Under the pieces are notes generated by a model. It was not told where the DNA came from. It did no database searches and worked only from the letters and a program-made list of their open reading frames with translations. A stretch of 64,000 nt of DNA. Origin: Panulirus ornatus (Eukaryota > Arthropoda > Malacostraca > Decapoda > Palinuridae). Positions 1-13,105 of the stretch are shown piece after piece. The first letter of the stretch is position 1. Every line of letters begins with the position of its first letter. Where the stretch lies: positions 25,996,010 to 26,060,009 of the forward strand of contig NC_092269.1 of NCBI RefSeq assembly GCF_036320965.1, given 5' to 3'. Made by a program: the position numbers and the translations under genes.

Positions 1-478
<478 letters not shown>

Positions 479-480
479 TT

Positions 481-704
481 ATACTAATCGCCATTTCCCG
501 CATTAGCGAGGTACCGTTAAGAACAGAGGATGAGGACTGGGCCTTTGAGGGATTATATTCACCTGGCCCCCATCTCTGTTTCTTCTTTTGGAAAAAAAAA
601 AGGAGAGGGGAGGATTTCCAGTCTCCCGCTTCCTTCCCTTTTAGTCGCCTTCTACGACACGCAGGGAATACGTGGGAAGTATTCTTTCTCTCCTATCCCC
701 AGGG

Positions 705-706
<2 letters not shown>
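481..706 (-). mobile_element. SINE-A copy, complete, reversed
   Basis: Short non-coding element of about 225 bp. On the minus strand it starts with the head CCCTGGGGATAGG, continues through GTCGTAGAAGGCGACTAAAAGG, an A/T-run middle and GGCCCAGTCC, and ends in the GCTACCTCGC-like tail next to (TA)n. The same unit recurs at least six more times in the window. Its head matches the 5' UTR of LINE-A and its tail resembles the LINE-A 3' end. This copy has small changes in the tail (GAGGTACCG). Confidence 0.85.
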
Positions 707-793
<87 letters not shown>

Positions 794-807
794 TTATTTA
801 TTTATTT
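707..807. repeat. (TA)n followed by (TTTA)n
   Basis: About 80 bp of TA passing into TTTA repeats. It lies between the head of the reversed SINE-A and the 3' tail of a reversed LINE-A, so it is the tail of that LINE. Confidence 0.95.
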
Positions 808-1936
808 TGCTTTGTCGCTGTCTCCCGCGTTTGCGAGGTAGCGCAAGGAAACAGACGAAAGAAATGGACCAACCCACCCCCATACACATGTATATATACA
901 CGTCCACACACGCAAATATACATACATATACATCTCAATGTACACATATATGTACACACACAGACACATATATATATATATACCCATGCACACAATTCAC
1001 ACTGTCTGCCTTTATTCATTTCCATCGCCACCTCGCCACACATGGAATACCATCCCCCTCACCCCCCATGTGTGCGAGGTAGCGCTAGGAAAGACAACAA
1101 AGGCCCCATTCGTTCACACTCAGTCTCTAGCTGTCATGCAATAATGCCCGAAACCAGAGCTCCCTTTCCACATCCAGGCCCCACACAACTTTCCATGGTT
1201 TACCCCAGACGCTTCACACGCCCTGATTCAATCCACTGAAAGCACGTCAACCCCGGTATACCACATCGATCCAATTCACCCGCCTTTCACCCTCCTGCAT
1301 TTTCAGGCCCCGATCACTCAAAATCTTTTTCACTCCATCTTTCCACCTCTAATTTGGTCTCCCACTTCTCCTCGTTCCCTCCACCTCCGACACACATATC
1401 CTCTTGGTCAATCTTTCCTCACTCATTCTCTCCATGTGCCCAAACCATTTCAAAACACCCTATTCTGCTCTCTCAACCACACTCTTTTTATTTCCACACA
1501 TCTCTTTACCCTTTCATTACTTACTCGATCAAACCACCTCACACCACACTTTGTCCTCAAACATCTCATTTCCAGCACATCCACCCTCCTGCGCACAGCT
1601 CTATCCATATCCCACGTCTCGCAACCATACAACATTGTTGGAACCACTATTCCTTCAAACTTACCCATTTTTGTTTTCCGAGATAATGTTCTCGACTTCC
1701 ACACATTCTTCAAGGCTCCCAGGATTTTCGCCCCCTCCCCCACCCTATGATCCACTTCCGCTTCCATGGTTCCATCAGCTGCCAGATCCACTCCCAGATA
1801 TCTAAAACACTTTACTTCCTCCAGTTTTTCTGCAGTCAAACTTACCTCCCAATTGACTTGACCCTCAACCCTACTGTACCTAATAGCCTTGCCCTTATTC
1901 ACATTTACTCTTAACTTTCTTCTTTCACACACTTTA
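808..1936 (-). mobile_element. LINE-A 3' part, long-3'UTR form
   Basis: On the minus strand this is a 5'-truncated LINE-A: the RT C-terminal region (1247-1936) then a long 3' UTR of about 440 bp ending in the conserved GCGCTACCTCGC tail hairpin beside (TTTA)n/(TA)n. The coding part begins inside the segment after RT motif C. It retains the [12 protein letters not shown] stretch and a C-terminal Cys-rich region ([20 protein letters not shown]), but the frame breaks before the family C-terminus. It abuts another LINE-A fragment at its 5' end. Confidence 0.85.
1450..1932 (-). pseudogene. LINE-A RT C-terminal domain remnant
   Basis: A frame of about 160 codons on the minus strand reads the post-catalytic part of the reverse transcriptase: [41 protein letters not shown], then the region around YGCETWDMDR. 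Motifs A-C are absent because the copy is 5' truncated, and the frame is lost after about residue 155. It cannot encode an active enzyme. Confidence 0.8.
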
Positions 1937-2474
1937 CTCTATTTCTTGCACGCCTTTCACCCTCCTGCATGTTCAGGCCCTGATTCCTCAAAATCTTTTT
2001 CACTCCATCCTTCCACCTCAAATTTGGTCTCCCACTGCTCCTCGTTCCTTCCCCCTCTGACACATATATCGTCTTTATCAATCTTTCCTTATTCTCTCCA
2101 TGTGACCAAACCTTTTCAGTACCCCCTTTTCTGCTCTCTCAACCAAACTCTTTTAATTACCACCCATCTCTCTAACCCTGTCATTACTTAAACTATCAAA
2201 GCACCTCACACCAGAGATTGTCCTCAAAAATCTCATTTTCAACACGTCCACCCTCCAACGCACAACCCTATTTATAGCCCATGCCTCGCAACCATATAAC
2301 ATTGATGAAACCACTATTCCTTCAAATATAACCATTTTGCTCTCCGAGATAACGTTATCGCCTTCCACACATTCCTCAACGCTCCAAGAACATTCACTCC
2401 CTCCCCCACCCTACGAGTCACATCAACTTCCATGGTTCCATCCACTGTTAAATCTACCACGAGATATCTAAAAC
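1937..2474 (-). mobile_element. LINE-A internal fragment, decayed
   Basis: Minus-strand fragment covering the RT C-terminal region from about FRYLVVDL to the C-terminus, with stops and frameshifts; the 3' UTR is absent. It joins a second LINE-A abruptly on each side (near 1937 and 2474). The divergence from the young consensus is high, so this is an old copy. Confidence 0.75.
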
Positions 2475-3627
2475 AGTTTTCATGGAGGAAGGAAGGCATG
2501 TGTGCGAGTAGGAAGAGAGGAAAGTGAGTTGTTCCCAGTGAATGTGGGTTTGCGGAAGTGGTGCGTGATGTCTCCATGGGTGTTTAATTTGTTTATGGAT
2601 GGGGTTTTTAGGGAGGTGAATACAAGAGTTTTGGAGATAGGCGTAAGAGTGCAGTCCCTTGTGGATGAAAGGACTTGGGAAGTGTCATTTGTTGTTCGCT
2701 GATGATACAGCGATGTTGGGTGAATCGGGTGAAAAACTGCAGAAGTTGGTGACTGAGTTTGGTAAAGTGTGTGAAACAAGAGAGCTAAGAGTGAATGTGA
2801 ATAATAGCAAGGCTATTAGGTTCAGTAGGGTTGAGGGACAAGTCATTTGGGATGTAAGTTTGACTGGAAAAAATCTGGAGGAAGTGAAGTGCTTTAGATA
2901 TCTGGGGTGGATTTGGCAGCGGATGGAACTATAGAAGCGGAAGTGAGTCACAGGGTGGGGAGGGGGCGAAAATACTGACCCAAAGCGTTTAAAAGTGTGT
3001 GGAAGGCAAGAACATTATCTCAGAAAGCAAAAATGGATATGTTTGAAGGAATAGTGGTTCCAACAATGATATATGGTTACGAGGCATGGGCTATAGATAG
3101 AGTTGTGCGGAGGAGGGTGGATGTGCTGAAAATGAGATGTTTGAGGACAATATGTGGTGTGAGGTGGTTTGATCGAGTAAGTAGTGAAAGGGTAAGAGAG
3201 ATGTGTGGTAATAGAAAGAGTGTGGTTGAGAGAGCAGAGGAGTGTGTTTTGAAATGGTTTGGTCAGATGGCGAGAATGAGTGAGGAAAGATTGATAAGGA
3301 GGATAAATGAGTCAAAGGTGAAGGAAACGAGGAGGAGTGGGTGAACAAATTGGAGGTGGAAAGACAGAGTGAAAAAGATTTTGAGTTGTCGGGGCCTGAA
3401 CATGCAGGAGGGTGAAAGGCGTGCAAGGAATAGAGTGTATTGGAACTATGTGGTATACCGGGGTCGACGTGCTGTCAATTGATTGAACCAGGGATTGTGA
3501 AGCGTCTAGGGTAAACCATGGAAAGTTTTGTGGGGCCTGGATGTGGAAAGGGAGCTATGATTTCGGTGCATTATACATGACAGCTAGAGACTGAGTGTGA
3601 ACGAAAGTGGCCTTTGTTGTCTTTTCC
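2475..3627 (+). mobile_element. LINE-A 3' part, decayed, plus strand
   Basis: Starts at the RT region encoding [13 protein letters not shown] and runs through motif B (VMSPWVFNLFMD), motif C (FADD, reached after a frameshift), motif D (LRVNVNNSKAI) and the C-terminal Cys-rich part, then a long-form 3' UTR cut off near TTGTTGTCTTTTCC. At least two frameshifts. It lies between two minus-strand LINE-A pieces, giving an alternating orientation. Confidence 0.8.
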
Positions 3628-5972
3628 TCCTCCGCACAACTCTATCTATAGCCCACGCCTCGAAACAATATAACATTGTGGAACCACTATTCCTTCAAAC
3701 ATATTCATTTTTCTTTAGCGAAATATAGTTCTCTCCTTCCACACATTTTTCAACGTTCCCAGAACTTTTGCCCCCTCCCCCACTCTATGATTCACTTCCG
3801 CTTCCATGGCTCCATCTGCTGCCAAATCCACTCCCAGATATCTAAAACACTTCACTTCCTCCAGTTTTTCTCCATTCAAACGTACCTCCCAATTGACTTG
3901 TCCCTCAACCCTACTGCACCTAATAACCTTGCTCTTATTCACATTTACTTTCAGCTCTCTTCTTTCACACACTTTACCAAACTCAGTCACCAGTTTCTGC
4001 AGTTTCTCAACCGAATCAGCCACCAGCGCTTTATCATAAGCTAACAACAACTGACTCACTTCCCAAGCTCTCTCATCCATAACAGACTGCATACTTGCCC
4101 CTCTCTCCAAAACTCTTGCATTCACCTCCCTAACAACCCCATCCATAAACAAATTAAACAACCATGGAGACATCATGCACCCCTACCGCGAACCGACATT
4201 CACTGAAAACCAATCACTTTCCTCTCTTCCCACTCGTACACATGCCTTACATCCTCGATAAACGCTTTTCACTGCATCTAACAACTTGCCTCTCACATCA
4301 GATATTCCTAGTACCCTCCACAGAGCATCTCTATCAACTCTATCATATGCTTTCTCTAGATCCATATACATCCATATACATTTGCTTTTCTAAGTATTTC
4401 TCATATAAATTCTTCAAAGGAAACACCTGATCCACACATCCTCTACCACCTCTAAAACTACACTGCTCTTCCCCAGTCTGATGCTCTGTACACGCCTTCA
4501 CCCTCTCAGTCAATACCCTCCCATATAATTTACCGGGAATATTCAACAAACTCATACCTCTGGAATTTTTATCCCCATTGCCTTCGTACAATGGCACTAT
4601 GCAAGCACTCCGCCAATCCTCAGGCACCTCACCATGAGCCATACATGTATTAAGTAACCTTATCAATCAGTCAAGAACATAGTCACCCCTTCTTAATAAA
4701 TTCCACTGCAATACCATCCAAACCTGCTGCCTTGTCGGCTTTCATCTTCCGCAAAGCCTCTTCTCTGATTACCAAATAATTCTCCCTAACCTTATCGCTT
4801 TGCATACCACCTCGACCAAAACATCCTATATCTGCCACTCTATCATCAAACACATTCAACAAACCTTCAAAATACTCACTCCATCTCCTTCTCACATCAC
4901 CACTACTTGTTATCACTCCCCCATTATCCCCCTTCACAGAAGTTCCCATTTGTTGCCTTGTCTAACACACTTTATTTACCTCCTTCCAAAACATCTTTTT
5001 ATTCTCCCTAAAATCTAATGATACTCCCTCACCACAACTCTCATTTGCCCTCTTTTTCACCTCTTCACCTTTCTCTTGACCTCCCACTCATTTGCATTAT
5101 TTTCCGGCAAAAATCGTCCAACTGGCTCTCTCTCTTCTTTTTCACTAATAACATGCTTCTTCATTCCACCCCTTATTACCCTTTTTAATCTGCCCATCTC
5201 CCACGCTTCTCATGCTACAAGCATCTTTTGCGCAAGCAATATCTACTTCCCTAAATACTTCACATTCCTTCCCCACTGCCTTTACGTCCTTTGTTCTCAC
5301 CTTTTTTTCATTCTGTACTCATTCTCTACTGGTACTTCTTCAGTCAAGTCTCCTTCCCAAGCTCACCTACTCTCACCACTCTCTTCACCCCAACATTCTC
5401 TCTTCTTTTCTGAAAACCTCTACAAATCTTCACTTTCACCTCCACAAGATGATAATCAGACATCCCTCCAGTTGCACCTCTCCGCATATTGACATCCAAA
5501 ATTCTTTCTCTCACGTGCCTATCAATTAACACTTAATTCAATTACGCTCTCTGGCCATCTCTCCAACTTACATACGTATACTTATGCATATCTTACTTTT
5601 TAAACCAGGTGTTCCCAATTACCAGTCCTTTTTCAGCACATAAATCTACCAGCTCTTCACCATTTCCATTTACAATACTGAACACCCTATGTACACCAAT
5701 TATTCTCTCAATTGCCACATTACTCACCTTTGCATTCAAATATCCCATCACTATAACCCGGTCTCGTGCATCAAAACTACTCACACACTAACTTTGCTGC
5801 TCCTAAAACACTTACCTCTCATGATCTTTCTTTTCATGCCCAGGTGCATATGCACTAATAATCACTCATCTCTCTCCAACCACTTTCAGTTTTACCCATA
5901 TCAATCTAAAGTTTACTTTCTTACACTTTATCACATACTTCCACCACTCCTGTTTCTGTTGAGTAGTGTTAC
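3628..5972 (-). mobile_element. LINE-A, endonuclease to RT, decayed
   Basis: Minus-strand copy with its 5' end at 5972 and its 3' end missing. In 5'-3' order it holds the central endonuclease (GDLNA-like region near 5700, SDYHLVE near 5450), the linker, and RT motifs: LDGIAVEFIKKG near 4700, CSFRGGRGCVDQVF near 4450, [17 protein letters not shown] near 4350, and motifs B-D at about 4170-3930. Many stops and frameshifts; motif C reads LAYDKAL instead of FADDTAL. It is flanked by (TA)n on the 5' side. Confidence 0.8.

Positions 5973-6006
<34 letters not shown>
5973..6006. repeat. Short (TA)n at LINE-A 5' junction
   Basis: TA array of about 34 bp separating the 5' end of a minus-strand LINE-A from the truncated 5' end of a plus-strand LINE-A. 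Confidence 0.9.
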
Positions 6007-7745
6007 GGGTTAGGGAAAATAATTTGGTAAACAGAGAAGAGGTAGTGAAAGCTTTGCGGAAGATGAAAGCCGGCAAGGCAGCAGGTTTGGATGGTATTGC
6101 AGTGGAATTTATTAAAAAAGGGGGTGACTGTATTGTTGACTGGTTGGTAAGGTTATTTAATGTATGTATGACTCATGGTGAGGTGCCTGAGGATTGGCGG
6201 AATGCGTGCATAGTGCCATTGTACAAAGGCAAAGGGGATAAGAGTGAGTGCTCAAATTACAGAGGTATAAGTTTGTTGAGTATTCCTGGTAAATTATATG
6301 GGAGGGTATTGATTGAGAGGGTGAAGGCATGTACAGAGCATCAGATTGGGGAAGAGCAGTGTGGTTTCAGAAGTGGTAGAGGATGTGTGGATCAGGTGTT
6401 TGCTTTGAAGAATGTATGTGAGAAATACTTAGAAAAGCAAATGGATTTGTATGTAGCATTTATGGATCTGGAGAAGGCATATGATAGAGTTGATAGAGAT
6501 GCTCTGTGGAAGGTATTAAGAATATATGGTGTGGGAGGAAAGTTGTTAGAAGCAGTGAAAAGTTTTTATCGAGGATGTAAGGCATGTGTACGTGTAGGAA
6601 GAGAGGAAAGTGATTGGTTCTCAGTGAATGTAGGTTTGCGGCAGGGGTGTGTGATGTCTCCATGGTTGTTTAATTTGTTTATGGATGGGGTTGTTAGGGA
6701 GGTAAATGCAAGAGTTTTGGAAAGAGGGTCAAGTATGAAGTCTGTTGGAGATGAGAGAGCTTGGGAAGTGAGTCAGTTGTTGTTCGCTGATGATACAGCG
6801 CTGGTGGCTGATTCATGTGAGAAACTGCAGAAGCTGGTGACTGAGTTTGGAAAAGTGTGTGGAAGAAGAAAGTTAAGAGTAAATGTGAATAAGAGCAAGG
6901 TTATTAGGTACAGTAGGGTTGAGGGTCAAGTCAATTGGGAGGTGAGTTTGAATGGAGAAAAACTGGAGGAAGTGAAGTGTTTTAGATATCTGGGAGTGGA
7001 TCTGGCAGCGGATGGAACCATGGAAGCTGAAGTGGATCATAGGGTGGGGGAGGGGCGAAAATTCTGGGGGCCTTGAAGAATGTGTGGAAGTCGAGAACAT
7101 TATCTCGGAAAGCAAAAATGGGTATGTTTGAAGGAATAGTGGTTCCAACAATGTTGTATGGTTGCGAGGAGTGGGCTATGGATAGAGTTGTGCGCAGGAG
7201 GATGGATGTGCTGGAAATGAGATGTTTGAGGACAATGTGTGGTGTGAGGTGGTTTGATCGAGTGAGTAACGTAAGGGTAAGAGAGATGTGTGGAAATAAA
7301 AAGAGCGTGGTTGAGAGAGCAGAAGAGGGTGTTTTGAAGTGGTTTGGGCACATGGAGTGGATGAGTGAGGAAAGATTGACCAAGAGGATATATGTGTCGG
7401 AGGTGGAGGGAACAAGGAGAAGAGGGAGACCAAATTGGAGGTGGAAAGATGGAGTGAAAAAGATTTTGTGTGATCGGGGCCTGAACATGCAGGAGGGTGA
7501 AAGGAGGGCAAGGAATAGAGTGAATTGGAGCGATGTGGTATACCGGGGTTGACGTGCTGTCAGTGGATTGAATCAGGGCATGTGAAGCGTCTGGGGTAAG
7601 CCATGGAAAGCTGTGTAGGTATGTATATTTGCGTGTGTGGACGTATGTATATACATGTGTATGGGGGGGGTTGGGCCATTTCTTTCGTCTGTTTCCTTGC
7701 GCTACCTCGCAAACGCCGGAGACAGCGAGAAAGTATAATAAAAAA
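6007..7745 (+). mobile_element. LINE-A young copy, RT + short 3' UTR
   Basis: A 5'-truncated LINE-A that begins inside the linker (reading VRENNLVNREEVV) directly after (TA)n. It holds the whole RT domain, the C-terminal domain and the short (about 190 bp) 3' UTR, then an A-rich and (TA)n tail. It is very close to the copies starting near 19508, 38161 and 61123, so insertion was recent. The coding frame is broken once (see the pseudogene entry). Confidence 0.9.
6010..7555 (+). pseudogene. LINE-A reverse transcriptase, one frameshift
   Basis: Encodes an RT of the non-LTR type: GLDGIAVEFIKK, RSGRGCVDQVFALKN, motif [15 protein letters not shown], motif [16 protein letters not shown], motif C FADDTALV, motif [10 protein letters not shown] and [13 protein letters not shown] lost G in the G-run near 7050 shifts the frame within the otherwise intact protein; the rest ([14 protein letters not shown] to DVVYRG) is open in the next frame and stops at the family's normal TGA. 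No native start codon because the copy is 5' truncated. The catalytic residues are preserved. Confidence 0.88.
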
Positions 7746-7746
7746 A

Positions 7747-8655
<909 letters not shown>

Positions 8656-8702
8656 TCTTAACTTTCTAAAGGGGGAAACAGAAGAAATCACGCGGGGAGT
8701 GC

Positions 8703-9596
8703 TCATCCTCCACGAAAGCTCAGATTGGGATGTCTAAATGTGTGTGGATGTAACCAAGATGAGAAAAAAGGAGAGATAGATAGTATGTTTGAGGAAAGGA
8801 GCCTGGTTGTTTTGGCTCTGAGTGAAATGAAGCTCGAGAGTAAAGGGGAAGAGAGTTTTGGGATTGTCGTGGGAGTAAAGTCAGCGGTTAGGGAGAAGAC
8901 AAGAGCAAGGGAAGGAGTAGCACTACTCCTGAAATAGGAGTGTGGGAGTATGTGATAGAGTGTAACAAAGTAAACTCTAGATTGATATGGGTAAAACTGA
9001 TAGTGGAGGGAGAGAGATGCAAATGGGCATCACTACTCCTGAAATAGGAGTGTGGGAGTATGTGATAGAGTGTAACAAAGTAAACTCTAGATTGATATGG
9101 GTAAAACTGATAGTGGAGGGAGAGAGATGCAAATGGGCATGAGAAGAAAGATCATGAGAGGCAAGTGTTTTGAGAGCAGCTGAGTGAGTGTGTTAGTAGT
9201 TTTGATGCACGAGACCGGGTTATAGTGATGGGTGATTTGAATGCAAACGTGAGTAATGTGGCAGTTGAGGGTATAATTGGTGTACATGGGGTGTTCGGTG
9301 TTTTAATTGGAAATGGTGAAGAGCTTGTAGATTTATGTGCTGAAAAAGGACTGGTGATTGGGAATACCTGGTTTAAAAAGAGAGATATACGTAAGTATAC
9401 GTATGTGAGTAGGAGAGATGGCCAGAGAGCGTTATTGGATTGTACGTTAATTGATAGGCGCGCGAAAGAGGGACTTTTGGAAGTTAATGTACTGAGAGGT
9501 GCAACTGGAGGGATGTCTGATCATTATCTTGTGGAGGCGAAAGTGAAGACTTGTAGAGGTTTTCAGAAAAGAGGAGAGAATGTTGGGATGAATTGA
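8703..9596 (+). pseudogene. LINE-A endonuclease remnant
   Basis: Apurinic-type (exonuclease-endonuclease-phosphatase) domain of a non-LTR element. It reads LRLGCLNVCGCNQDE, then ALSEMKL where the family has SETKL, then is interrupted at TAG after GVALLLK. It resumes with MGDLNANVSN (GDxN motif), ALLDCTLIDRRAKE and GMSDHYLVEAKVK (SDH motif). The middle stretch containing GAYAP is missing. The product cannot be a working nuclease. On the evidence of the copy at 53.1 kb the intact domain is about 260 residues. Confidence 0.82.
8921..9140 (+). repeat. 110-bp perfect tandem duplication
   Basis: Two consecutive 110-bp units (8921-9030 and 9031-9140) that read identically, inside the endonuclease region. 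The same duplication is recognisable in the indel-rich blocks near 13.4-13.65 kb and 17.93-18.15 kb, but only one unit is present near 22.32-22.43 kb. Confidence 0.92.
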
Positions 9597-11902
9597 GTGG
9601 TGAGGGTAAGTGACATTAGGAAGGAGACTTGTGTGAAGAAGTACCAGGAGAGACTGAGTACAGAATGGAAAAAGGAGAGAGCAAAGGACGTACGGGGAGT
9701 GGGGGAGAAATGGGATGTTTTTAGGGAAGCAATGATGGCTTGCGAAAAAGATGCGTGTGGAATGAGAAGCGTGGGAGGTGGGTTGATTAGAAACGGTAGT
9801 GAGTGGTGGGATGAAGAAGTAAGATTATTAGTGAAAGAGAAGAGAGAGGCATTTGGACGATTTTTGCAGGGAAATAATGCAAATGAGTGGGAGATGTATA
9901 AAAGAAAGAGACAGGAGGTCAAGAGAAAGGTGCAAGAGGTGAAAATGAGGGCAAATGAGAGTTGGGGTGAGAGAGTATCATTAAAATTTAGGGAGAATAA
10001 AAAGATGTTTTGTAAGAAGGTAAATTAAGTGCGTAAAACAAGGGAACAAATGGGAACTTCAGTGAAGGGGGCTAATGGGGGGGGGGGTGATAACAAGTAG
10101 TGTTGATGTAAGAAGGAGATGGAGTGAGTATTTTGAATGTTTGTTGATTGTGTTTGATGATAGAGTGGCAGATATAAGATGTTTTGGTCGAGGTGGTATG
10201 CAAAGTGAGAGGGTTATGAAGAATGATTTGGCAAACACAGAAGAGGTAGTAAAAGCTTTGTGGAAGATGAAAGCCGGTAAGGCAGCGGGTTTGGATGGTA
10301 TTGCAGTGGAACTTATTAAAAAAGGGTGTGACTGTATTGTTGACTGGTTGGTAAGGTGCCTGAGGAGTGGCGGAATGCTTGCATAGTGCGATTGTACAAA
10401 AGCAAAGGGGATAAAAGTGAGTGCTCAAATTACAGGGTTAGGGAAAATGACTTGGTAAACAGAGAAGAGGTAGTAAAAGCTTTGCGGAAGATGAAAGCCG
10501 GGAAGGCAGAAGGTTTGGATGGCATTGCAGTGGAATTTATTAAAAAAGGGGGTGACTGTACAGTTGACTGATTGGTAAGGTTATTTAATGTATGTATGAT
10601 TCATGGTGAGGTGCCTGAGGATTGGCGGAATGCGTGCATAGTGCCATTGTACAAAGGCAAAGGTGATAAGAGTGAGTGCTCAAATTACAGAGATATAAGT
10701 TTGTTGAGTATTTCTGGTAAATTATATGGGAGGGTATTGATTGAGAGGGTGAAGGCATGTACAGAGCATCAGATTGGGGAAGAACAGTGTGGTTTCAGAA
10801 GTGGTAGAGGATGTGTGGATCAGGTGTTTGCTTTGAAGAATGTATGTGAGAAATACTTAGAAAAGCAAATGGATTTGTATGTAGCATTTATGGATCTGGA
10901 GAAGGCATATGATAGAGTTGATAGAGATGCTCTGTGGAAGGTATTAAGAATATATGGTGTGGGAGGCAAGTTGTTAGAAGCAGTGAAAAGTTTTTATCGA
11001 GGATGTAAGGCATGTGTACGTGTAGGAAGAGAGGAAAGTGATTGGTTCTCAGTGAATGTAGGTTTGCGGCAGGGGTGTGTGATGTCTCCATTTTTGTTTA
11101 ATTTGTTTATGGATGGGGTTGTTAGGGAGGTGAATGCAGAGTTTTGGAAAGAGGGGCAAGTATGAAGTCTGTTGGGGATGAGAGAGCTTGGGAAGTGAGT
11201 CAGTTGTTGTTCGCTGATGATACAGCGCTGGTGGCTGATTCATGTGAGAAACTGCAGAAGCTGGTGACTGAGTTTGGTAAAGTGTGTGAAAGAAGAAAGT
11301 TAAGAGTAAATGTGAATAAGAGCAAGGTTATTAGGTACAGTAGGGTTGAGTGTCAAGTCCATTGGGAGGTAAGTTTGAATGGAGAAAAACTGGAGGAAGT
11401 AAAGTGTTTTAGATATCTGGGAGTGGATCTGGCAGCGGATGGAACCATGGAAGCTGAAGTGAATCATAGGGTGGGGTAGGGGGCGAAAATCCTGGGAGCA
11501 TTGAAGAATGTGTGGAAGTCGAGAACATTATCTCGGAAAGCAAAAATGGGTATGTTTGAAGGAATAGTGGTTCTAACAATGTTTTATTGCTGCGAGGCGT
11601 GGGCTATGGATAGAGTTCTGCGCAGGAGGGTGTATGTGCTGGAAATGAGATGTTTGAGGACAATGTATGGTGTGAGGTGGTTTGAACGAGTAAGTAATGT
11701 AAGGGTAAGAGAGATGTGTGGAAATAAAAAGAGCGTGGTTGAGAGAGCAGAAGAGGGAGTTTTGAAATGGTTTGGGCACATGGAGAGAATGAGTGAGGAA
11801 AGATTGACCAAGAGGATATATGTGTCGGAGGTGGAGGGAACGAGGAGAAGTGGGAGACCTAATTGGAGGTGGAAAGATGGAGTGAAAAAGATTTTGTGTT
11901 GA
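9597..11902 (+). pseudogene. LINE-A linker and RT, several breaks
   Basis: Linker (TEWKKERAKDVRGVGEKWD, WWDEEVRLLVKEKREAFGRF, YKRKRQEVKRKVQEVK), then a doubled N-terminal RT segment, then GISLLSI-like DISLLSISGKLYGRV, CGFRSGRGCVDQVF, motif [15 protein letters not shown], motif B with SPFLFNLF, motif C FADDTALV, motif D and the C-terminal domain. Stops occur after FCKKVN, at SGGMLA, at CTVD and at HHRVG. The SPF variant and the TAG in the G-run also occur in the copy at 23.8-24.8 kb. Confidence 0.82.
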
Positions 11903-12189
11903 TCGGGGCCTGAACAGCAGGAGGGTGTAATGGAGGGCAAGGAATAGAGTGAATTGGAGAAGCGATGTGGTTATAACGGGGTTGACGTGCTGCAGTGGAA
12001 TTTGAATCAGGGGCATGTGAAGCGTTGGGGTAAGCCATGGAAAGCTGTGGAGGTTTATGTATATTTGCGTGTGTGGGACGTATGTATTACAGGGGTTATG
12101 GGGGGGGTTGGGCCATTTTTTCGTCTGTTTGTCCTTGGCGCTACCTCGCAAAGCCGGAGACAGCGAGAAAGTATAATAAAAAAAAAATA

Positions 12190-12200
12190 ATTTTTTTATT

Positions 12201-12236
<36 letters not shown>

Positions 12237-12370
12237 TTATATTTTTATATGTATATATTTTATATATATATTATTATATATTTATATATATATATATATA
12301 GTATATATTATTTTATATTTATTATTTATATAATTTATATTTTTATATATATATATATATATATATAATT
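12190..12370. repeat. Degraded (TA)n
   Basis: TA-rich, but irregular, with many TTT and TATT interruptions, unlike the clean arrays at the equivalent place in the first and fourth units. The irregularity matches the indel-rich quality of the surrounding block. Confidence 0.85.
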
Positions 12371-13105
12371 GTGAAAGGATCACAATTTTGGCGTGATCAA
12401 TATTTTTTATGGAGTCCAGGGGAAAATGAAACTTGAAAAGTTTTCCAAGTTGCATTCGTGCAATAATTCACATCATCAGGGGGAACTCCAAGATAGGAAA
12501 ATATAAACAGTCAGTTGATATACCCGAAGAGGACGAAACTAGGACGCCACTTTTGGTAAACATGTGATTGCCTAATATCATACAACGAGCGTTCATAATT
12601 TTCATTTTACAAATTCTTATTCAATAATAAAGTTATCTAATTTGTACAGACCATTCAATAATATTAAGATCAAATTCTTGGTGTATATGACAATAAGAAG
12701 ATTTCTTTGATATTTCTCTTGGTAATAGTGTTAGAGTTAACAATGTGATGGCGTTACGCCAGTCAATGCACATGATCATAGTTTTTTACATGATTAAACA
12801 AGGCATTGGTTCTTGTTCCCGTTCTCATCACTTATTTATGTTGGCTTAAGTTTTTTACAGGAAAGATTTCCTTACCAGTTGACGAACATAAAATTTATCG
12901 GTTTCCACAAAGGAACTTTATAGATGCAACAGAGAATTTCTGATGAATTCATGATTAAGATTTTACTTTTCAGTATTATTGTTGACTAAAGGCTACATTT
13001 ACTTAAAGATTTAAGCACATGGGAAGCAAAGTGAAATTATTATTAAGAGGGAGAACTAAAAGATTCTTGGTGTCATATGGTGATGAGTTTGGGCTGAACT
13101 TGGTG
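12371..13105 (-). mobile_element. PLE-B 3' fragment, indel-rich copy
   Basis: The same segment as 7937-8655 in the same orientation, recognisable by GATCACAATTTT, CATCATCAGGGGG, the GIY-YIG coding stretch and GGGAGAACTAAAAGATTC, but with single-base insertions and deletions every 10-20 bases. No frame stays open. Confidence 0.8.

Larger units (their letters stand above)
8656..12180 (+). mobile_element. LINE-A with endonuclease and RT, broken
   Basis: Starts in the LINE-A 5' UTR (AACTTTCTAAAGG, GTGCTCATCC) and runs through the endonuclease, linker, RT, C-terminal domain and short 3' UTR. Multiple lesions: a tandem duplication (8921-9140), loss of the endonuclease segment that encodes IIGAYAP, stops in the linker, an internal duplication in the RT N-terminal part (about 10205-10570), and a TAG in the G-rich run near 11478. 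From about 11898 the sequence becomes indel-rich and switches to the short 3' UTR type. Confidence 0.85.
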
